A stretch of DNA of 64,000 nucleotides from Clostridium sp. UBA699 (GCA_002298915.1 DBML01000018.1:1-64000), one strand, 5' to 3'; positions 44,220-53,168 are shown, counted from the first letter of the stretch. Program-made: numbers and translations. Notes: a model not told the origin generated them from the sequence alone.

Positions 44220-45595
44220 TAGCCTCTTCCTTCCTGAACTATCTCCTTGTACAGATCGGCATATTTTCTGCCCGACTTTTTCCAGGAGGAGTCGAATTTC
44301 ATGCAGTTTGCCATAACGCTGCCCCATTCCGGTGTGCGGTAATGGGCTGCCGCCCTCTTGAGAGCATTGATGAGCTCCCGGCTTGAAAACTCATCGAAGG
44401 AGAATCCGTTCCCCCTTTTCCTGTCAAAGTCGAAGTCTATGACGGTATCCCTGAGGCCTCCGGTGCTTCTGACTACGGGCACCGTGCCGTACCTCATTGC
44501 TATCAGCTGCCCAAGGCCACCAGGTTCATACATTGAAGGCATGGCGTATATGTCGCTGCCTGCGAATATCTTCTTTGCGGTTGCAAGGTCATAGCCCAGG
44601 ACAGCAGCGACCCTCCCCGGGAACTTCAGACTGAGAGCACTGAGCTTTTCCTTGTAGTCTTTCCTCCCGGATCCGTGGATTATGAACTGGCAGTCCTCGC
44701 CGGCCGACTCCATGGCTTCGATGAGTATGCCTATGCCCTTCTGGTCTTCAAGCCTTGCTACGGTACCGACAAGAGGAATGTCCTCTCTCTGCTCCAGCCC
44801 GAATTCGGCCTGTAGCTTCCTCTTGTTCTCCTTCTTCGCCTCAGCGTTCCGGCTCGAGTAGTTGGCGTAAATCTCCCTGTCTGTTGAGGGGCTGTACCTT
44901 TCAGTGTCGATGCCGTTCAAAATCCCGGTAACCTTGCGCCCTGCTTCCTTCTTTATCTCCCTTGCGAAGGTTCTGCTGACAGTCGTTACAGCGTCGGAGT
45001 TGATCATAGCAGCCCTCATGAAGCTGAGAAGGCCGGGGTAGCCTATGTTGAACAGGCTTTCCGCTTTCAGGCCATCGCCGTCAAGGAACTCAGCGCCTAT
45101 TCGTCCGTCGTATATTATGTTGTGTATGGTGTATACGGTTTTGACATCCGAGCCGCCGCTCTTTAGCAGCAGCGGTATCATGCCCGTATGCCAGTCGTTA
45201 ACATGGACTATGTCCGGCCTGAAGGAGGTTTCCTCGATGAAACTGACAACCGCCTTGCAGAAGAACAGGAACCTCTCTCCGTCGTCGAAATGGCCATATA
45301 TACTATCCCTGTTGAAGTAGTAGTCGCTGCATACGAAGTATGTTGGCACTTCCTTCTCCTCGGGGTCGTACTTGATGATGCAGGTTTGGTACCTCTCCCC
45401 CATCTTAACCGGGAAGCTGCACCTGTACCTCAGCTTCTTCGCTGTCCCCCTGTGAAGTGGCACTATCCTCCTGATGTCGATATCCAGCTCCGAAATGGCC
45501 TTTGGCAGGGAGCCGGCGACTTCGCCGAGCCCGCCGGCGCTCGAATACGGTGCGCACTCGGCAACTGCGTAGAGCACTCTCATTTTTCTAGCCAT
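44219..45595 (-). CDS. GlgA-like glycogen synthase, divergent paralogue
   Basis: 458 residues, family GT5 fold: N-terminal LYAVAECAPYSSAGGLGEVAGSLP and C-terminal YEPGGLGQLIAMRYGTVPVVRSTGGLRDTV. Two hallmark residues of bacterial GlgA are changed: the nucleotide-contacting Lys of KTGGL is Ser19 (SAGGL), and EPCGL reads EPGGL. The second GlgA just upstream keeps both. This suggests an altered donor or acceptor, or a regulatory partner. It sits between the standard glgA (22-base gap) and a GH13 gene (one-base overlap), so all three form one operon. ATG with TTAGGAGATGG ahead. Confidence 0.88.
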   Translation of the reverse strand: MARKMRVLYAVAECAPYSSAGGLGEVAGSLPKAISELDIDIRRIVPLHRGTAKKLRYRCSFPVKMGERYQTCIIKYDPEEKEVPTYFVCSDYYFNRDSIYGHFDDGERFLFFCKAVVSFIEETSFRPDIVHVNDWHTGMIPLLLKSGGSDVKTVYTIHNIIYDGRIGAEFLDGDGLKAESLFNIGYPGLLSFMRAAMINSDAVTTVSRTFAREIKKEAGRKVTGILNGIDTERYSPSTDREIYANYSSRNAEAKKENKRKLQAEFGLEQREDIPLVGTVARLEDQKGIGILIEAMESAGEDCQFIIHGSGRKDYKEKLSALSLKFPGRVAAVLGYDLATAKKIFAGSDIYAMPSMYEPGGLGQLIAMRYGTVPVVRSTGGLRDTVIDFDFDRKRGNGFSFDEFSSRELINALKRAAAHYRTPEWGSVMANCMKFDSSWKKSGRKYADLYKEIVQEGRG

Positions 45596-45617
45596 TCAAC
45601 CATCTCCTAAAAAGAAT

Positions 45618-47048
45618 TCAGACGAGCTTCCCGTAAAGCTCCAGGTACCTCTCTGCGGATTTGCCCCAGCTGTTGTCCATCTCCATGGACCTCTTGACCA
45701 GCATGTGCCATATCTTCTTGTCCTGGAAATACCTCTCCGCCCTTTGTATTGTGTACAGCATGTCATGGGCGTTGTAGTTTTCGAAGCTGAAGCCGTTGCC
45801 CTCATTCGTGAATTCGTTGAAAGGCAGGACTGTGTCCTTCAGGCCGCCAGTCTCCCTCACTATAGGTATCGTGCCGTACCTGAGGCTTATGAGCTGGCTC
45901 AGGCCGCAGGGCTCGAACTTCGATGGCATTAGGAACATGTCGGAGCCGGCGTAGATCCTGTGAGATAGCTTGTTGTTGAACATTATGTTCGCTGAGATCT
46001 TATCAGGGTATTTCCACGCCATGTGCCTGAACAGGTCTTCGTATTCAGGTTCGCCTGTTCCCAAGATAACGAACTGGACATCCATATGCGCTATCTCTTC
46101 GATCACGTGACCGACGAGCTCTATTCCCTTCTGAGGAGCAAGCCTGGATATAATGCTTATCATAGGGACATCGTTCTTTTCTGGGAGCCCAAGGTCCCTC
46201 TGGAGGCTCCTCTTGTTGAACGATTTGTTCCTGAAATCGCTTATGCTGTAGTTTTTGTATATCAGTTTGTCGGTCTCTGGATTGTACTCGTCGTAGTCGA
46301 GGCCGTTGATTATTCCTGAAAGCTGGTCCTTCCTCGCGTTGAGCAGGCCGTCCAGACCTTCTCCGAAGTAAGGCATCCTGATTTCCTCTGCGTAGGACGG
46401 GCTGACCGTTGTCAGCAGGTCGCTGTACACGAGTCCCGCCTTCATGAAGTTGACGCAACCCCTGAACTCCAGCTTGTCAGCCGTGAAATTCTCGTAGCCA
46501 ATTCCGAGAAGGTCTCCAAGCACGCTCTCAGGGAATATACCCTGGTACTGCAGGTTATGAATGGTATAGACGAACTTGATCCTGTTGTAGAAATCGTCCC
46601 ACCCGAAATTAATCCTAGCAAGCGCAGGAATGTAGCCTGTCTGCCAGTCGTTACAGTGGATTACGTCGGGATGGAAGCCGGTCACCTTGAGTGATTCTAG
46701 GACAGCCTTGCAGAAGAAGCTGTACATCTCGGCCTCGTCGTAATGGCCGTATATGCCCTCCCTGTTGAAATAGTATTCGTTGTCTATGAAATAGAAGGTG
46801 ACACCCTCGTGGACGTACTCGAATATTCCGCAATACTGGTTTCTCCAGCCCAGCTGTACGAAGGTATAGCCTATGTACTTCATATTATCCCTGTATTTGC
46901 CAGGGATCCCGCTGTATTTTGGAATGATGACTCTGACATCAGCTCCTTTTTTAAGGAGCTCCTTTGGAAGAGAGCCTGCTACGTCTGCAAGGCCTCCGGT
47001 TTTTATGAACGGTGCGGCCTCAGAAGCCGCAATCAAGACTTTCAACAT
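45618..47048 (-). CDS. glgA: Glycogen synthase (ADP-glucose type)
   Basis: 476 residues, the usual length. N-terminal SEAAPFIKTGGLADVAGSLPKEL carries Lys16 of the KTGGL nucleotide motif. The middle has VYTIHNLQYQG, and the C-terminal EPCGLSQLISLRYGTIPIVRETGGLKDTVLPFN is typical. It extends alpha-1,4-glucan from ADP-glucose. No glgC, glgD, glgB or glgP lies in the window, so the substrate and branching enzymes must be elsewhere. It heads the operon glgA, glgA-like, GH13. ATG at 47048 with AGGAGATTAACAT ahead. Confidence 0.95.
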   Translation of the reverse strand: MLKVLIAASEAAPFIKTGGLADVAGSLPKELLKKGADVRVIIPKYSGIPGKYRDNMKYIGYTFVQLGWRNQYCGIFEYVHEGVTFYFIDNEYYFNREGIYGHYDEAEMYSFFCKAVLESLKVTGFHPDVIHCNDWQTGYIPALARINFGWDDFYNRIKFVYTIHNLQYQGIFPESVLGDLLGIGYENFTADKLEFRGCVNFMKAGLVYSDLLTTVSPSYAEEIRMPYFGEGLDGLLNARKDQLSGIINGLDYDEYNPETDKLIYKNYSISDFRNKSFNKRSLQRDLGLPEKNDVPMISIISRLAPQKGIELVGHVIEEIAHMDVQFVILGTGEPEYEDLFRHMAWKYPDKISANIMFNNKLSHRIYAGSDMFLMPSKFEPCGLSQLISLRYGTIPIVRETGGLKDTVLPFNEFTNEGNGFSFENYNAHDMLYTIQRAERYFQDKKIWHMLVKRSMEMDNSWGKSAERYLELYGKLV

Positions 47049-47170
47049 ATGTTAATCTCCTTTCAGCTGTAGTTACCCTCCGGATGTTTTGCCTGTTGTT
47101 TTGATATTACTCTATCATAATACAATTCTATGGGTTTGTCCAAAATCCTTCCTGATGTTTTTGCTGAACA

Positions 47171-47650
47171 TTAAACGCTCTTCATTAATTCAATTTGGAT
47201 TGTTCTCTCTTTTCTTACTTCCTCAATATTTCCAGGATACATTAGATTTACCAGAGTCACTGCGTATTCCGATGCGATCAACGCATGTCGCTTGACGTGA
47301 GGAATAAGAGCAACCTGCCCAACCACTCTTAAAACTTTTGCTTTTACAGGATCTTTCTCTGCTCGTGCCAGGTCGGGGATCACCGCTGCTGCCTGTCTCG
47401 TCTCTTGGTATGTTGCTTTTCCTTCTTGCCATCTCCCGATAACGTCAATACATTCTTTGATTGCGTCATCAGGCGGCACGTCTGTAAAACTCAGCACATG
47501 CTTTATCAACAGCAGACCATATCGCGAGATGTCTTTTTTGTTTTTACTTTCAAACACCGCAATAAGTTCATCTTTCAATACCGGAATATCGTCTATCTTT
47601 TTTATTATCCCGACATTATCCATATCGCTGGATTCCTTCTTAATGCCCAT
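47171..47650 (-). CDS. Putative immunity protein (Imm-5-like helical repeat)
   Basis: 159 residues, all helical, no signal. The pattern of a helix with YGLLLIKHVLSF, then DDAIKECIDVIGRWQEGKATYQETRQAAAVIPDLAR, then VLRVVGQVALIPHVKRHALIASEYAVTLVN resembles the Imm-5-like family of putative immunity proteins (predicted HEAT-like helices with a conserved His). The family is associated with polymorphic toxin systems, but no toxin is adjacent. It is the first gene of an A+T-rich island. The ATG at 47650 has AGAGGTGCGATT ahead. Family assignment from memory, moderately sure. Confidence 0.62.
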   Translation of the reverse strand: MGIKKESSDMDNVGIIKKIDDIPVLKDELIAVFESKNKKDISRYGLLLIKHVLSFTDVPPDDAIKECIDVIGRWQEGKATYQETRQAAAVIPDLARAEKDPVKAKVLRVVGQVALIPHVKRHALIASEYAVTLVNLMYPGNIEEVRKERTIQIELMKSV

Positions 47651-47775
47651 AATCGCACCTCTTTAAATATCTTGTTGGCGATAAGAATGTATTAGCGGTG
47701 TTTGGTTGTAACTTTAATACATACGTCTTAAAAGAAGGATGAATATTAAAAGAAAATATCAGGCACAAGAAATTA

Positions 47776-48228
47776 TTAGATAAATGCCTTTTTATGAATA
47801 AATTCTTTCCCTGTTAAGTTCCTTAATTTCTTAATAATTAAGTTTCTATCCTTTTTCGACAAGTTTTCAACGCAAAAATATAGAGGTAATTGATTATTTA
47901 TGAACAATTTAATATATCGATTATCTCCATATCTATCCCAAACTTCAACCAAGTACATCTTTCGAATTTCATTTATATTGATTTCTCTCTTTATAATAAA
48001 TGAATTAAAAAATATTATTTTATTACTAAATACGAGTTTATAGTTATTTGCGAATACCCCCAATATGACTTTATAAGCAACAAAAAAGAAAAATATAGCT
48101 TCAATCGTAAAAAAAAGAATATTTGTTTTCAGGCTAATATAAAAACTAGTAATTGCCCAATAAAAAAATAATGGCGGACTTATAATACTGATAATTAATA
48201 ATGTAAGATTCATCTTAGTTTCATACAT
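47776..48228 (-). CDS. Hypothetical membrane protein with PH-like domain
   Basis: 150 residues. Two hydrophobic helices (about 8-30 and 35-60) are followed by a soluble, beta-rich segment (LVFSNKIIFFNSFIIKREININEIRKMYLVEVWDRYGDNRYIKLFI), which recalls bacterial PH-like domains found in small membrane proteins of unknown role. Very A+T-rich. The ATG at 48228 follows AAAGGGGTAG. No partner gene is clear. Confidence 0.65.
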   Translation of the reverse strand: MYETKMNLTLLIISIISPPLFFYWAITSFYISLKTNILFFTIEAIFFFFVAYKVILGVFANNYKLVFSNKIIFFNSFIIKREININEIRKMYLVEVWDRYGDNRYIKLFINNQLPLYFCVENLSKKDRNLIIKKLRNLTGKEFIHKKAFI

Positions 48229-48344
48229 TCATTACTACCCCTTTATAACTGAAATACATATTATACCCTTAAGAACTGGCTTATTTGTTTTTCCTATTAA
48301 TACGTCATTTACTACAATGATTCATCATAAAAGGAAACTGCGTA

Positions 48345-48716
48345 TTATACACATCTTATTATTCTTAACCAATTTTCAAACCATGCTGTGGGTAGTTCCA
48401 CTACTGAAAAATCTAACTCTTGCAACTCTTCTAATGAGTAATTATTAACAAGGAATAAGTCCCACTGTGCTGATATATCATTTAGCACTTCAGATAATTT
48501 GTTGCATTGATTATTATTTTCGTTAAGCTGTTCAGCTTCTTCTATAACCCAATAGAAGTTTTCACACCAATTTACTAAATCCTGTTCTGAGTATTCTAAT
48601 CGTTCTTTTGATACTATTTTATATAACAATAAAACAAGGTTATCCCTCGTAAAAGGTAAATCTATTTTCTTTGCTCCTGTCTCTGTCCATTTCCCGACAT
48701 ATTTGTTTGGTACCAT
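48345..48716 (-). CDS. Hypothetical acidic protein (123 aa)
   Basis: 123 residues, acidic, soluble, mainly helical, with NKYVGKWTETGAKKIDLPF at the start and an AWFENWLRIIRCV end. No family recognised. Size, charge and neighbourhood fit an immunity protein, but this is inference only. The ATG at 48716 has GAGGAGATTGTGAC ahead, a strong site, which supports it being a real gene despite the A+T-rich surroundings. Confidence 0.65.
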   Translation of the reverse strand: MVPNKYVGKWTETGAKKIDLPFTRDNLVLLLYKIVSKERLEYSEQDLVNWCENFYWVIEEAEQLNENNNQCNKLSEVLNDISAQWDLFLVNNYSLEELQELDFSVVELPTAWFENWLRIIRCV

Positions 48717-48766
48717 GTCACAATCTCCTCTAATGTAATTCTTCTTTAATCTACTATTGAGAGTGA

Positions 48767-49297
48767 TTAGTCTTCATAAGAATTTGGCTTATTTAATACC
48801 CAAGGCAAATATGCTAATATTTCCATTTGAATGCATGAACCTTGAAAACTATTGCTCAGTATATCACAGTCATCTTTAAAAGCAATCTTATAATTTTCAG
48901 CAACAGAAATCATTTTCTCTTCATTTAAATGGCTTACGATAATCTTTTTTGGTTTTGACATTACTCTCAATACATAGCTTAGGATAGACTTCTTTGGAGG
49001 TATAATTTCCCACTGAGACCCACCTATAATAATATTCCCACATATATGATAAAATCCGCCATAACATAGAATATTATTTTGAGAATAGTTTACATACACC
49101 TCGGCTGGTTTTTTTATTTCTATTCCAATTTCTCGGAATAAATTCTTGACCTTTAAAGATACCTGTTCAACAGACAGTTCATAATTTTTACAGCCATCAC
49201 ATTCGCATCCTTCTGAAACATTTATTTCATCTTTGTAATAATTTTTTGTTTCTGCAACATTAATGTCAAGAATATTTTGTCCTAATTCAATCCTCAC
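48767..49297 (-). CDS. Hypothetical protein with CxCxxC motif
   Basis: About 176 residues. Near the N-terminus is GCECDGCKNY (CxCxxC), a likely metal or disulfide site, then a helix ending FREIGIEIKKPAEVYVNYSQNNILCYGGFYHICGNIIIG. Similar layouts occur in families linked to toxin-immunity clusters, but I cannot name one. The start is taken as GTG 49297, because GGAGGACTAAG stands just before it and also covers the end of the short frame upstream; the in-frame ATGs before it lack a site. Confidence 0.65.
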   Translation of the reverse strand: MRIELGQNILDINVAETKNYYKDEINVSEGCECDGCKNYELSVEQVSLKVKNLFREIGIEIKKPAEVYVNYSQNNILCYGGFYHICGNIIIGGSQWEIIPPKKSILSYVLRVMSKPKKIIVSHLNEEKMISVAENYKIAFKDDCDILSNSFQGSCIQMEILAYLPWVLNKPNSYED

Positions 49298-49298
49298 C

Positions 49299-49532
49299 TT
49301 AGTCCTCCAGTCTTCTTGTATCATTACCAAAAGGCATAATTAGCAATATCTGCAGATGCGTCTCATAGTAATTTTCTTGATTACGTATAATTTCTGGCTT
49401 TTCGACACTCATGTATAAAATATGACCATAATTAGTGCAGATATCATCAATAACTGGAGAGCCGGTAGTAAAAACCTTTCCATTACCTGGAGCCATATCA
49501 GCATAACCCCTGATTTTTCCTTTCCAATTTCA
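49299..49532 (-). pseudogene. Truncated frame, possible C-terminal fragment
   Basis: An open stretch of about 77 codons after a stop, encoding WKGKIRGYADMAPGNGKV then a protein-like end (PFGNDTRRLED). The only ATG (49496) has a poor ribosome site. Its last codons form the ribosome site of the next gene, so it looks like the surviving 3' end of a longer gene. It could also be a real 65-residue protein. Confidence 0.4.
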
Positions 49533-49579
49533 CTTACTTTCCATAAAATTCTACTATATTGGTTAAAGATCATTATTTT

Positions 49580-49771
49580 TTAGTTTTCATTGTTCTTTAT
49601 GAAACTACGTCTTACTATCAAAATCACGGCAATCAAATAAATTATATCAGTTACTACGCTTATAGTATAACGAGAAAAGCAGCCAATATTTTCTATGTAA
49701 GTTGATGAAATAAAAATAAAAGCTGCAATAAATATTAAAAATATAGGTATTAAACGTTTTATTCTGCTCAT
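49580..49771 (-). CDS. Small two-helix membrane protein
   Basis: 63 residues with two hydrophobic helices (about 8-25 and 37-54) and a basic start, ending in a polar tail. GAGGGAGAT precedes the ATG at 49771. Too small to assign. A longer overlapping frame in the same strand (49647-49898) is rejected in favour of this one, as its codons are less protein-like. Confidence 0.45.
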   Translation of the reverse strand: MSRIKRLIPIFLIFIAAFIFISSTYIENIGCFSRYTISVVTDIIYLIAVILIVRRSFIKNNEN

Positions 49772-49839
49772 TCCATATCTCCCTCAAACTTCCCATGACA
49801 TAAAAGTATTTATTCTCCATTCCTACTGTTGCCCAACAA

Positions 49840-50169
49840 CTATTCTTGAATCCAAAAATAATCATTAATTTCGTTGCTCGATTTTTCTTCGCCAACATCT
49901 ATTCTATCTTTAACTATAAAATAATCATCTACAAGTCCTCTCATAACACGCACATCAACTGTAAGTACATCATATCCTTCGGGCATACTAGCCTTTTTTG
50001 TTAGCGTACTACCTCTCGGCAAAACTAAGTTTTCTCCTAATTTTATTTCTTTAATTGCGATATAAGATTCCTGAAAGTTAATTATACAAATGTAAAATAA
50101 TGAGATTGTTAATATTATGCCCATGATCATTCCAAAAACGAAAGATGTAATAGTATTTTTAGGTTTCAT
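49840..50169 (-). CDS. Hypothetical single-pass membrane protein
   Basis: 109 residues: N-terminal helix (about 8-32) and an outer domain with LGENLVLPRGSTLTKKASMPEGYDVLTVDVRV, likely beta-rich. GGAGAAAAAAT precedes the ATG. No family recognised. It lies within the A+T-rich island; a wall- or envelope-associated role is possible but not shown. Confidence 0.6.
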   Translation of the reverse strand: MKPKNTITSFVFGMIMGIILTISLFYICIINFQESYIAIKEIKLGENLVLPRGSTLTKKASMPEGYDVLTVDVRVMRGLVDDYFIVKDRIDVGEEKSSNEINDYFWIQE

Positions 50170-50270
50170 ATTTTTTCTCCATTCCAGACATTCACCTTAG
50201 TCCTTTTCACCAAAACTGCTGCAAAATTATTTAATCTCGCTTCTTAGCCTTGATATTCTTTAGTAATTAT

Positions 50271-50552
50271 TCAATACCTTCTATTGCGGATTATACTAAT
50301 GAGAGGGCTAATATTCATGTTTTCAGACTTTATATTATTCTCAATAGGATTATTTAAATACAGTGTAACAGCACTATAAAAATGGTCTTCATTAACAACG
50401 CTTTGTTGAATAAAGCCATTTTCATTAACTACCAGGAATAGCTTATTATTTGAAGCAAGTGGTATTAAATTTTGGTAATAGCCTAGGTCAAAACGAAAAT
50501 AAGCATTTATTATTTTCATATTATCCATTGCAGTTTTCACAAATTCTTTCAT
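50271..50552 (-). CDS. Hypothetical protein (93 aa)
   Basis: 93 residues, no signal. The segment NKLFLVVNENGFIQQSVVNEDHFYSAVTLYL is beta/helix-like and appears real, but the ribosome site is weak (GAAAGAATGAAA). Not recognised. It could be the remains of a longer gene in this decayed stretch. Confidence 0.45.
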   Translation of the reverse strand: MKEFVKTAMDNMKIINAYFRFDLGYYQNLIPLASNNKLFLVVNENGFIQQSVVNEDHFYSAVTLYLNNPIENNIKSENMNISPLISIIRNRRY

Positions 50553-50659
50553 TTTGCTTTTTTCATTCTTTCACCACAAAGATATTAATTGTTATAAATC
50601 GGATTTGCTATATGAATTACCACTCTAGCTTTGCATTCTTGTTTTTGGAGTCTTAGTTT

Positions 50660-51343
50660 TTATCTTACTTTAATTATCTCTATCGGATACCCCATAAATA
50701 AGCCTGTCTCAACTACGCCTGTGATGCTTTTCAATTCTTTTTCCAGGTTTGCGATGATATTTGCAAAATTAACATCTAGGATAAAGTTGCCGTTTTCAGT
50801 TATTACGGGGCCGTCTTTGCCTTGTGCCATCCTTAGTTTCATGGATTTGATGTCCGGAAGCTCCGTTAGCTTCATTTTCACATACATTAGTGCATCCTGA
50901 TGTATTTCAATGGGCACAGGGAATTTGCTGCCCAGCTTTTCAACAAATTTAGACTCATCGACAAGTATGTAGCTTTTAAGTGAGCTTCTCATGACGAGCT
51001 TTTCACTGAACATCGCACCCCCTCGGCCTTTAATCAGGTTCCCATAAGGATCAACTTCGTCCGCACCGTCAAATGACCAGTCCGGTCTAGCTTGGTTTAG
51101 TGATGTCAACGGTATGCCAAGTTCATTGCAAGTAAAACCTATCTCCCTAGATGTAGGTATAGCGCTTATCGAAATCCCTTCAGCTTTAATCCTTTTTGCG
51201 ATCTCGTTTACAGCCAGGAACGAGGTGGAACCAGACCCGAATCCTATGACATCGCCGTCTTTGACTTTCAAGGCAACAGTTTTAGCAACCTCCAGCTTCT
51301 GATCATAATTTGTTATCTCTGCAGACCATTTGATATTTGACAT
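50660..51343 (-). CDS. rpiA: Ribose-5-phosphate isomerase A
   Basis: 227 residues. It interconverts ribose-5-phosphate and ribulose-5-phosphate in the pentose phosphate pathway. Motifs: VIGFGSGSTSFLAVNEI (phosphate-binding GSGST), DGADEVDPYGNLIKGRGGAMFSEKLV with the catalytic Asp/Glu and Lys, and the C-terminal GVVETGLFMG. The ATG at 51343 follows TGAGGATCTG. It starts seven bases after the propeller gene, so they are cotranscribed. An essential-type metabolic gene set inside an island of small unknown genes is unusual. It may be a second copy or have been carried in with them. Confidence 0.95.
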   Translation of the reverse strand: MSNIKWSAEITNYDQKLEVAKTVALKVKDGDVIGFGSGSTSFLAVNEIAKRIKAEGISISAIPTSREIGFTCNELGIPLTSLNQARPDWSFDGADEVDPYGNLIKGRGGAMFSEKLVMRSSLKSYILVDESKFVEKLGSKFPVPIEIHQDALMYVKMKLTELPDIKSMKLRMAQGKDGPVITENGNFILDVNFANIIANLEKELKSITGVVETGLFMGYPIEIIKVR

Positions 51344-51350
51344 CAGATCC

Positions 51351-52271
51351 TCATTCCATTTCATTGTCTATGTCATCTCCTTCCTCTATTTCCAAGATAT
51401 AACTTCCGTTTCTTCCCGCTACGATCATCTTCTTATCTCCATCAATAAAAGCGGCATCGAGGGCTCCTTTTACAAAATAATTGGCAATAAAATCTAAACT
51501 ATTTAAGCAGTATAAGTTGATTCCATGCTTCACTGATGCGATGTATTTCCCTTCGTTTGAGCATAAAACCGGTTTAAATGCGTAATCAACCTTTAAAGGT
51601 GCTCTTGATTTTATTTCAAACCTGTTATCAAGTAAAATAAGTTCTTTTTCGTTATAAGAGTAATAATTATCTCTGTTTGATATTTCCTTTATTGGCGAAA
51701 AACGTCCGACCTCCTCAGGAAGCAAATATTGCAAGGGATTATTTTCTTTAAAAGGATATTTCCAAATTACAACGTATTTTTTGTTTCGTTCGCTGTGCAT
51801 ATTTTTTATTGTGAATTTTTCAAGGAAAGTGAAAATAAACTCACCAGTCTTTTCGTTGAAGCTGATACCATTAATCATGCAATCGTCATAAGTTTTGATT
51901 ACTTGAAAAGAGAGGTCAGCGATATTTATCACCATGATGTTTCCATTGAAATCAGCATCAACCAGGTATCTGTCATCAGGTGAAAACAGGATGTTTTCTC
52001 CTTCTACCCTTTTCATCAGAAAATTTTTAATTAACTTTTTACTTTCAATATCCCAAAGGGATATTCTTCCAAAAACGTTTTTAGTCGCAAGTAATTTATT
52101 ATTATTTGAAATGGCAGCATTGTTTGTATATTGTGGAACCTTGAAGCTCCATATTTCCGAGAAATTTTCGGCATCGTACAAAACTGCCATTCTGTGGAAC
52201 AAGAAAGCCAATTTTTCATCATTTGAAATTGTCAGACCTATAGCATGTGTTAATTTTTTTATCGTTTTCAT
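51351..52271 (-). CDS. WD40-like beta-propeller protein
   Basis: 306 residues, soluble, made of repeating beta blades with recurring phrases such as LAFLFHRMAVLYDAE, LATKNVFGRISLWDIESKKLIKNF, LVDADFNGNIMVINIADLSF and MIVAGRNGSYILEIEEG. This suggests a six- or seven-bladed propeller, with a low Trp-Asp signal. No signal peptide. Such proteins are often binding scaffolds. It shares a transcript with rpiA and overlaps the small membrane gene before it (ATGA), so the three form an operon. Function unknown. Confidence 0.75.
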   Translation of the reverse strand: MKTIKKLTHAIGLTISNDEKLAFLFHRMAVLYDAENFSEIWSFKVPQYTNNAAISNNNKLLATKNVFGRISLWDIESKKLIKNFLMKRVEGENILFSPDDRYLVDADFNGNIMVINIADLSFQVIKTYDDCMINGISFNEKTGEFIFTFLEKFTIKNMHSERNKKYVVIWKYPFKENNPLQYLLPEEVGRFSPIKEISNRDNYYSYNEKELILLDNRFEIKSRAPLKVDYAFKPVLCSNEGKYIASVKHGINLYCLNSLDFIANYFVKGALDAAFIDGDKKMIVAGRNGSYILEIEEGDDIDNEME

Positions 52272-52456
52272 AATACTTGCTCCTGACTCCTAAAATGTAG
52301 TATAAGACTTAGAACAGAATAATAAAGGCCGAATAATATTGAATTATACTTTGGCACTTGAACTAAGTGTTCTTCACTTTTAGCCTTGAAATATGCGATT
52401 ACATAGTTCAAAGAAAACCAAAGCAATATCGACTGTAAAATAACCCCTTCTCTCAT
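52268..52456 (-). CDS. Small two-helix membrane protein
   Basis: 62 residues with hydrophobic stretches at about 6-23 and 41-56 and a charged middle (KAKSEEHLVQVPKYNS). AGGTAGG lies seven bases before the ATG at 52456, and the gene overlaps the propeller gene by four bases, supporting a real coupled gene. No family recognised. Confidence 0.55.
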   Translation of the reverse strand: MREGVILQSILLWFSLNYVIAYFKAKSEEHLVQVPKYNSILFGLYYSVLSLILHFRSQEQVL

Positions 52457-52536
52457 CAATATACCTACCTAATAATACTTGGATATTCATTTCTACAAAG
52501 CTATACCCTAAAACAATATTCAGATCTTCACCATAT

Positions 52537-52827
52537 TTAGCATTTTGATTTTATGATTCTATCCCTCTCTGCTCTTGAAAACTTATATTTTCCGTTTAAA
52601 CAGTCTCTCAAATAATGAAATTCACTATCAGTAACCTTACAGAACTTTTCGTTCAAATGATAAATTGCAAAGTAACTTTCATTTAATAACTCATCCTCAT
52701 ACTCGGCTATGTCCGCAGGGCTAAGTAATTCAATTAACTTCAAATACATTTGTTCTCTATTAATATCGGAACATAAGTAACTCCCTATTAAATCTTCCAA
52801 TATCCTCAGCATAAAATTCTTTTCCAT
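52537..52827 (-). CDS. Hypothetical acidic helical protein (96 aa)
   Basis: 96 residues, helical, acidic (DIAEYEDELLNESYFAIYHLNEKFCKVTDSEFHYLRDCL). The ATG at 52827 follows GAGGAGTTTTACT; the longer frame starting at 52905 lacks a site. It resembles the small acidic immunity proteins of contact-dependent or bacteriocin systems in size and charge only. Family unknown. Confidence 0.6.
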   Translation of the reverse strand: MEKNFMLRILEDLIGSYLCSDINREQMYLKLIELLSPADIAEYEDELLNESYFAIYHLNEKFCKVTDSEFHYLRDCLNGKYKFSRAERDRIIKSKC

Positions 52828-52935
52828 AGTAAAACTCCTCAAAAATTTGGGTTGGCATCTTCTAAAATGCTGCATATCAAAAAAATACGTCAAAGAAGAA
52901 CCCATCTACGAGCTGGCTTTCTTTTTATCTCTTTC

Positions 52936-53160
52936 TTAGCAATTACTTTCGTCATCAGTTAAAATATATTTTTTGACCTCAGTATGCATATGATAATAAT
53001 TTGCAACGCCCTCAATGAAGCACAGAAACTGAATATTTCGAACCAATTTTGTCAGTCAAAAAATATGTTTATCATCTCAAGGTTGTCATAATTTACGTGC
53101 AATTTTCCATTTTATCAGATGATAGACTTCTTCATCGCCTAAATAGAGCCCTTTATTCTA
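52936..53160 (-). pseudogene. Decayed gene remnant
   Basis: Two short protein-like stretches in different frames on the same strand: about 53086-53160 (LGDEEVYHLIKWKIARKL, then stop) and 52936-53055 (LVRNIQFLCFIEGVANYY, then HMHTEVKKYILTDDESNC, stop). Neither has a ribosome site. The order and spacing fit one gene broken by frameshift or deletion. The gap 52828-53168 otherwise shows nothing. Confidence 0.35.
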
Positions 53161-53168
53161 TATGTTAA

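Noticed and set aside
49647..49898. 83-codon frame overlapping two small membrane genes
   Set aside because: Overlaps both neighbours and lacks a ribosome site; the 63-codon frame at 49580-49771 has one.
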